Shown: positions 60,003 through 64,000 of the stretch, one piece after another
Layout of the letters: each line of letters begins with the position of its first letter
Numbering within the stretch: the first letter of the stretch is position 1
NCBI RefSeq assembly: GCF_000876015.1
Contig: NZ_BBQM01000014.1
Span: 186,001-250,000 of the forward strand
Source: Cupriavidus basilensis
GTDB lineage: Bacteria; Pseudomonadota; Gammaproteobacteria; Burkholderiales; Burkholderiaceae
Length of the DNA stretch: 64,000 nt
Reading direction: 5' to 3'
Made by a program: the position numbers and the translations under genes
The notes under the pieces: model-generated
What the model was told of the DNA's origin: nothing
The model's database searches: none
Seen by the model: only the letters and a program-made list of their open reading frames with translations

Positions 60003-60044
60003 AATGGCGCCGCCGGACCGCGCGGCCGGCGCCATTTGGTTTTT
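60003..60044 (+). terminator. Intrinsic terminator of the phosphonate operon
   Basis: Arms AATGGCGCCG (60003-60012) and CGGCGCCATT (60027-60036) are perfect, followed by TTGGTTTTT. It lies eight bases after the transaminase stop. This is the best classical intrinsic terminator in the window. Confidence 0.85.
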
Positions 60045-60141
60045 GTGCCCGAGGCACTAGCATTAGATATCGGTCGCGGCCCGTCTCCGGGAGACGGGCG
60101 CGGCCGCTCCGTTCATGGTCGTACATCGGGAGGTACTCGCG

Positions 60142-60813
60142 ATGCATCGCCGTCTTCGCCGCCGCGGTCTTGCCGCCGCCGGCCTCCCCGCCGCCGCCCT
60201 CGCGGCCTGCGTCGCGCTTGCGCTGGCCGCGGGGCTGCCGCCGGCCGCCACCGCCGCCGACATCGTCGCGCCGGCCGTCGACCGCTCCGCGCCGGACCGC
60301 ATGGTGCGCGCCGCCGTGGAAGGCGTGCTGGCCACCATCCAGGCCAATCCCGACACCCGCAACGGCGATCTCGACAAGATCACCGCCGTCGTGCGGCGCC
60401 AGTTCCTGCCCTACACGGACTTCGAGCACACCACGCGCCTGGCCGTCGGCGCGGCCTGGCGCACCGCGACGCCGGAACAGCAGAAACAGTTGTACGAGCA
60501 GTTCCAGACCCTGCTGGTGCGCAGCTACGCGCTGTCGCTGTCGCAGGTGCGCGACCAGGCCCTGAAGTTCCGCTACAAGCCGCCGCGCACCAGCGGCAAC
60601 GATGCCGTGATCGAGACCAGCGTCATCAACAAGGGCGACGAGGTGCAGATCGACTACCGCCTCCAGCGCGGGCCGGCCGGCTGGGCCATCTACGACATCA
60701 ACATGAGCGGTGCCTGGCTGATCGAGGTGTACCGGCGCCAGTTCGCCGACATCGTGGCCAAGGGCGGCATCGACGGGCTGGTGAAATACCTGACCACCCA
60801 CAACGCGGTCTAG
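60142..60813 (+). CDS. MlaC/Ttg2D-like phospholipid-binding periplasmic protein
   Basis: 223 residues from ATG 60142, eight bases after GGGAGG. An Arg-rich N-region and a long signal peptide ending TAADI, then the MlaC pattern: DRMVRAAVEGVLATIQANP, FLPYTDFEHTTRLAVGAAWR, QLYEQFQTLLVRSYALSL, and WAIYDINMSGAWLIEVYRRQF. MlaC proteins ferry phospholipids between the outer and inner membranes. The gene stands alone here, after the phosphonate operon terminator, without the MlaFEDB partners. It could serve transport of the predicted phosphonolipid; that is only a positional suggestion. Confidence 0.92.
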   Translation: MHRRLRRRGLAAAGLPAAALAACVALALAAGLPPAATAADIVAPAVDRSAPDRMVRAAVEGVLATIQANPDTRNGDLDKITAVVRRQFLPYTDFEHTTRLAVGAAWRTATPEQQKQLYEQFQTLLVRSYALSLSQVRDQALKFRYKPPRTSGNDAVIETSVINKGDEVQIDYRLQRGPAGWAIYDINMSGAWLIEVYRRQFADIVAKGGIDGLVKYLTTHNAV

Positions 60814-60912
60814 CCGCTTGCCGCGAGTTGCCGCGGGCTGCCGCAGGTTCATGACAGGCGCCTGCCTTGCCCCGTCGCGGGCGGGCCGTCGTCGGGTATG
60901 CGGCACATGCCA

Positions 60913-60937
60913 AAACTTGATAGCCCCGAAGGGGTAT
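60913..60937. promoter_or_regulatory. Conserved upstream box of the first Ig-like lipoprotein
   Basis: A 25-base block (starting AAACTTGATAGCCCCG and ending AAGGGGTAT) is identical to 63230-63254 upstream of the second copy. It contains CCCC-GAA-GGGG, a small inverted repeat flanked by ATA and TAT. A TACAGT hexamer at 60961 (TAGAGT at 63278 in the other copy) could be the -10. Probable operator or promoter element, inherited with the gene duplication. Confidence 0.5.
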
Positions 60938-61070
60938 TGAACAGGGCAAAAATCCGCTGTTACAGTCGCCCGCGCATACCCTTCGCGCCCGGGCCGCATC
61001 CGCAATCCGAACCAGACCCTGGCATGCCGGCGGCGTGCGCTTGCCAACAAATAAAAACGGGTCAGGTCAC

Positions 61071-63080
61071 ATGTTCCACGGTCTTCATGCCGGCGCGCGG
61101 TCTCGCGCGGCCGGTCTGCTCTCGCTTGTCCTCGCCGCGGGCTTGCTGTCCGCCTGCGGCAGCGACGACGCCCCCTCTTCTCCCGCCACCACGCAGGCGC
61201 CCAGCAGCCGCCTCATCGTCGACACCGGCACGGCCGCGCCCGCGCAGGGTAGCACGCTGACGCTGAAGGCGACTTTGCTCGGCGCCGACGGTCTCGAGGT
61301 CAAGGGCGCAAAGTTCGCGTGGTCGTCGTCGAACGAAGCAGTCGCGGTGGTGGCGTCGGCTTCCGACCAGGCGCCGGCGGCGGCCAGCGTGATGCAGCCG
61401 GTGGGCACCTATGCGTCGGTGCGCATGCTGGCGCCGGGCGAGGTCGACATCGTCGCCACGGCGACGCTGCCCGACGGTACTCAGGCCACCAGCACCACGC
61501 ACCTGACGGTGCAGGCCGCGCCCGCGAAGACTTATGCGCTGACGTTGTCGCCCTCCACGCTGACGGTCAACTACGGTGCGACGCCACAAGTTGTCACCGC
61601 GGTGGTGCGGCGCTCGGACGGCGTGGATGGCGCGGCCGATCTCACGGACTGGTCGTGGGCGGTCGACAACGCCACGTTCGCCGCCGCGCCGGCGGCGGAC
61701 AGCCATTCGGCGCAGGTTTCCACCACGGGCACGCTGGCGGGCACGGGGCAGCTCACCGCATGCGCGAGCACGCCGGCGGGCGACCGCCTGTGCGCCAACG
61801 CGGCGCTGGCGCGGCCGCTGGTGGCACTGCCGTCGATCGCGTTCTCGGTGCCGTCGCTGTACGTGAAGCCGGGCCGCACCGGCACCGTGACGGCGACGCT
61901 GACCGACGCGCCGGGCGCGGACCTCGCCGGCCGGGCGACGCTGGCGTGGTCGATCCAGCAAAGCGGCACGGCCGCCTCCATCGTCAGCATGCCCACCAGC
62001 ACCAGCGTGACGATCGGCCTCGATGCCGCGCAGACCGGCACCTATGCCGCGACGCTGACGCTGACCGCGACCTACCCGGATGGCCGCACCAACAGCAGCA
62101 CGCTGCCGCTGACGTTCCCGGGCATGTGGAGCCGCCTGCCGGACGCGCCCATCGCCAGCCCGTCGATCGTCAGCCTGGCCATCGACGGCACGCGCGTGTG
62201 GCGGCTGAGCGCCAACGGCAGCCAGCCGGCGCGGCTGGAGCGCTTCGGTGCTGCCGGCGAAGGGCCGGTCGAGCCCGCCACGGCGCTGCCGGCGGTGACG
62301 CAAGGCATGTGGCTGGCGGCGGATACGAGTGCGGTGAACCCGGCCGATCCGGCGGTGGTGGTGCAACTGGGCACCGATGGCGCGAGCGTGCCGTTCGGCA
62401 GCTTCGACGCGGCCTTCGCCAATCCGCGCGCGGACTTCTCGCTGGCCGGTTGCGCGCAGTATGCGGCGAGCACGACAGCGGGACGCGCCTTCGTGAAGGC
62501 AAGCGGCGGCACCGGCATCGTATCGACGGGCTGGTGTGTCACTTCCGGAACGTGGTGGTGGCAGCCGGTGGGAGGCGGTGCCACCGCCGGGAGAGGTTTC
62601 TCGGGAGCGCCAGTCCTTGACGCGCATCCGTTTCCTGGCGGTGGCGGCTTGGCGATCGCAGCAGATGGATCACGCGACGCAATGCAGCTGAATAGCGAGA
62701 TCTGGTCTGGTGTCGCCCTGGCACCCCTTGCCCAAGGCGCTGTCTCTCCTGACGCCACTGATGAACATGCGCCGATCTATGGCTACGTGGGCGGCAATGG
62801 CATCGTTGTCAGTTCCGACACGTTCCTGCCTTATGTCACGCGGGTGCCCTCGGTGCCGCCCTTGATCAAGCTGAGCGCCATCCCGCATTTCGTGCTGGGC
62901 CTGCCGGCGCCCTGGTCCGTCATCTACGTCGTCAATACGGACGGCAGCGCGCCGACGACGGTCGCGCTGCCCGGCAATGCACTCGGGCTGGATTTCGCGG
63001 GCGCCGTCGACGCCAACGGCAAGCTGCGCATCGCCGTGCGCCTCGCGGACGGCTCGGTGTGGGTCTACGACCAGCCTTGA
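61071..63080 (+). CDS. Ig-like repeat lipoprotein, first tandem copy
   Basis: 669 residues from ATG 61071. Arg-rich N-region and lipobox LLSAC (Cys28), so an outer- or inner-membrane lipoprotein. Residues of about 48-160 and 160-250 look like bacterial Ig-like folds (GSTLTLKATLLGADGLEVKG, YALTLSPSTLTVNYGATPQV), with a third at about 260-350. The C-terminal half (from about FPGMWSRLPDAPI) is a different domain, possibly a beta propeller (IDGTRVWRLSANGSQ, LRIAVRLADGSVWVYDQP). No enzyme motif. A surface-exposed binding role is plausible. A near-identical copy starts at 63340. Confidence 0.85.
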   Translation: MFHGLHAGARSRAAGLLSLVLAAGLLSACGSDDAPSSPATTQAPSSRLIVDTGTAAPAQGSTLTLKATLLGADGLEVKGAKFAWSSSNEAVAVVASASDQAPAAASVMQPVGTYASVRMLAPGEVDIVATATLPDGTQATSTTHLTVQAAPAKTYALTLSPSTLTVNYGATPQVVTAVVRRSDGVDGAADLTDWSWAVDNATFAAAPAADSHSAQVSTTGTLAGTGQLTACASTPAGDRLCANAALARPLVALPSIAFSVPSLYVKPGRTGTVTATLTDAPGADLAGRATLAWSIQQSGTAASIVSMPTSTSVTIGLDAAQTGTYAATLTLTATYPDGRTNSSTLPLTFPGMWSRLPDAPIASPSIVSLAIDGTRVWRLSANGSQPARLERFGAAGEGPVEPATALPAVTQGMWLAADTSAVNPADPAVVVQLGTDGASVPFGSFDAAFANPRADFSLAGCAQYAASTTAGRAFVKASGGTGIVSTGWCVTSGTWWWQPVGGGATAGRGFSGAPVLDAHPFPGGGGLAIAADGSRDAMQLNSEIWSGVALAPLAQGAVSPDATDEHAPIYGYVGGNGIVVSSDTFLPYVTRVPSVPPLIKLSAIPHFVLGLPAPWSVIYVVNTDGSAPTTVALPGNALGLDFAGAVDANGKLRIAVRLADGSVWVYDQP

Positions 63081-63229
63081 ATCCGCCAGAGGCCGCCAGC
63101 CGTTCGCAAGACGGCTCGGCCGATGGCATCGGGCGGTGTCCGGGCGCGGGTCTGTTCTGGCGCGGTGAAAGGGAGCCCGGCCTGCCCATCGGATTCTGGT
63201 CTGCGTTGTGATTAGTAGCGCATGCCGTC

Positions 63230-63254
63230 AAACTTGATAGCCCCGAAGGGGTAT
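63230..63254. promoter_or_regulatory. Conserved upstream box of the second Ig-like lipoprotein
   Basis: The same 25-base block as at 60913-60937, here 110 bases before the start instead of 158. The region between the box and the gene has partly diverged, but GCACTTGCCAACAAATAAAA and the ribosome-site region are conserved. Confidence 0.5.
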
Positions 63255-63339
63255 GGAGGCGGGGGGAAGCCTGCTGCTAGAGTCGCCCGGGCACGCCGGT
63301 GGCGCGCACTTGCCAACAAATAAAAACGGGTCAGGTCAC

Positions 63340-64000
63340 ATGTTCCACGGTCTTCATGCCGGCGCGCGGTCTCGCGCGGCCGGTCTGCTCTCGCTTGTCC
63401 TCGCCGCGGGCTTGCTGTCCGCCTGCGGCAGCGACGACGCGCCATCTTCTTCCCCCGCCACGCAGGCGCCCGCCAGCCGGCTCGTCGTCGACACCGGCAC
63501 GGCCGCGCCCGCGCAGGGCGGCACGCTGACGCTGAAGGCGACTTTGCTCGGCGCCGATGGCCTCGAGGTCAAGGGCGCAAAGTTCGCGTGGTCGTCTTCC
63601 AACGAAGCGGTCGCGGTGGTCGTGTCGGCTTCCGACCAGGCGCCGGCGGCTGCCAGCATGATGCAGCCGGTGGGCACCTATGCGTCGGTGCGCATGCTGG
63701 CGCCCGGTCAGGTCGACATCGTCGCCACGGCGACGCTGCCCGACGGCAGCCAGGCCACCAGCGCTACGCACCTGACGGTGCAGGCCGCGCCCGCGAAGAC
63801 TTATGCGCTGACGCTGTCGCCGTCCACGCTGACGGTCAACTACGGCGCGGCGCCACAAGTCGTCACCGCGGTGGTGCGGCGCTCGGACGGCGTCGATGGC
63901 GTGGCCGATCTCACGAACTGGTCGTGGGCGGTCGACAACGCCACGTTCGCCGCCGCGCCGGCGGCGGACAGCCATTCGGCGCAGGTTTCCACCACGGGCA
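63340..64000 (+). CDS. Ig-like repeat lipoprotein, second tandem copy, 3' partial
   Basis: 220 residues are visible before the window ends. The first 30 residues are identical to the first copy (MFHGLHAGARSRAAGLLSLV, lipobox LLSAC). The rest shows only scattered substitutions, for example ATQAPASRLVVDTG for TTQAPSSRLIVDTG, PGQVDIV for PGEVDIV and VADLTNW for AADLTDW. The start lies 2,269 bases after that of the first copy. A recent tandem duplication with its control region is the simplest reading; whether more copies follow cannot be seen. Confidence 0.9.
   Translation, partial: MFHGLHAGARSRAAGLLSLVLAAGLLSACGSDDAPSSSPATQAPASRLVVDTGTAAPAQGGTLTLKATLLGADGLEVKGAKFAWSSSNEAVAVVVSASDQAPAAASMMQPVGTYASVRMLAPGQVDIVATATLPDGSQATSATHLTVQAAPAKTYALTLSPSTLTVNYGAAPQVVTAVVRRSDGVDGVADLTNWSWAVDNATFAAAPAADSHSAQVSTTG

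Larger units (their letters stand above)
60913..64000 (+). repeat. Tandem gene duplication of about 2.3 kb
   Basis: Two directly repeated units, each with the CCCCGAAGGGG box, leader and Ig-like lipoprotein gene. Unit one runs from about 60913 to 63080 and unit two from about 63230 beyond the window end. Substitutions are spread through the coding region and many are at silent positions, so both copies appear to be under selection. Confidence 0.8.

Noticed and set aside
1-64000. tRNA, rRNA, CRISPR, insertion sequence or prophage signals
   Set aside because: I looked for cloverleaf-type sequences, regular spaced repeats, transposase or integrase motifs and found none; a covariance-model scan would be needed to exclude small RNAs.

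Overview
The window is 64 kb of GC-rich, tightly packed DNA from a beta-proteobacterium of the order Burkholderiales. Supporting evidence is a Bug-type tricarboxylate-transport binding protein, a Burkholderiales-type trimeric porin, Bordetella-like virulence regulators, and a DUF2325/Mop/ModE neighbourhood. A Cupriavidus-, Ralstonia- or Bordetella-like genus is my inference; there is no rRNA or housekeeping marker to settle it. I see no tRNA, rRNA, CRISPR array, insertion sequence or prophage.

Layout. (1) 1-3912: a hydroxy-acid or sugar-acid catabolic operon with two mandelate-racemase-type dehydratases, a D-2-hydroxyacid dehydrogenase and a Bug binding protein. (2) 4058-5980: polyphosphate kinase 2 and a periplasmic alpha-carbonic anhydrase, convergent. 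(3) 6572-37674: a 31 kb surface-adhesion and signalling island. Fimbrial locus A (+ strand) has subunit, chaperone, usher and second chaperone, then a two-partner secretion pair (FhaC-like transporter, FHA-like GLUG-repeat adhesin), then a fimbrial tip adhesin. Fimbrial locus B (- strand) has subunit, chaperone, usher and tip adhesin. Around and after them are an RcsB-like regulator, a BvgA-like regulator, a separate HPt protein, a degenerate OmpR-type regulator, a BvgS-like unorthodox kinase and a second hybrid kinase. A porin is also present. The set recalls the Bordetella bvg-fha-fim region. (4) 38440-42086: a molybdenum-themed cluster of DUF2325 protein, di-Mop molbindin, a lipoprotein with two sulfite-oxidase-fold repeats, and a ModE DNA-binding domain. 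(5) 42243-52369: mixed cell-envelope and metabolic genes, namely phosphate transporter, flavodoxin-type quinone reductase, DUF2239 regulator with a twin operator, DUF2846 lipoprotein, trypsin-like protease, class A penicillin-binding protein, a toxin-gene relic, and a hydrolase with a divergent LysR regulator. (6) 52711-59995: a phosphonate operon with CDP-alcohol phosphotransferase, 2OG-Fe(II) oxygenase, flippase-like membrane protein, nucleotidyltransferase, PEP mutase fused to a second nucleotidyltransferase, phosphonopyruvate decarboxylase and 2-aminoethylphosphonate transaminase. It ends in a clear terminator. (7) 60142-64000: an MlaC-like lipid-binding protein and two tandem, nearly identical Ig-like lipoproteins with duplicated upstream boxes.

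How the parts work together. In region 3 the phosphorelay probably runs from the BvgS-like kinase through the separate HPt protein to the BvgA-like and/or RcsB-like regulator, controlling the two fimbriae and the secreted adhesin. Short GGAA(A/T)TTCC palindromes recur upstream of three regulator genes and of fimbrial locus B and are candidate operators. In region 6 the gene set predicts PEP to phosphonopyruvate to phosphonoacetaldehyde to 2-aminoethylphosphonate (AEP), activation to CMP-AEP, then transfer to a lipid alcohol, giving a phosphonolipid that the oxygenase may modify and the membrane protein may flip. Four of the joints are ATGA stop/start overlaps. The decarboxylase carries an apparent two-base contraction in a GC-dinucleotide run, so it is either a phase-variable switch, a recent lesion or a sequence error.
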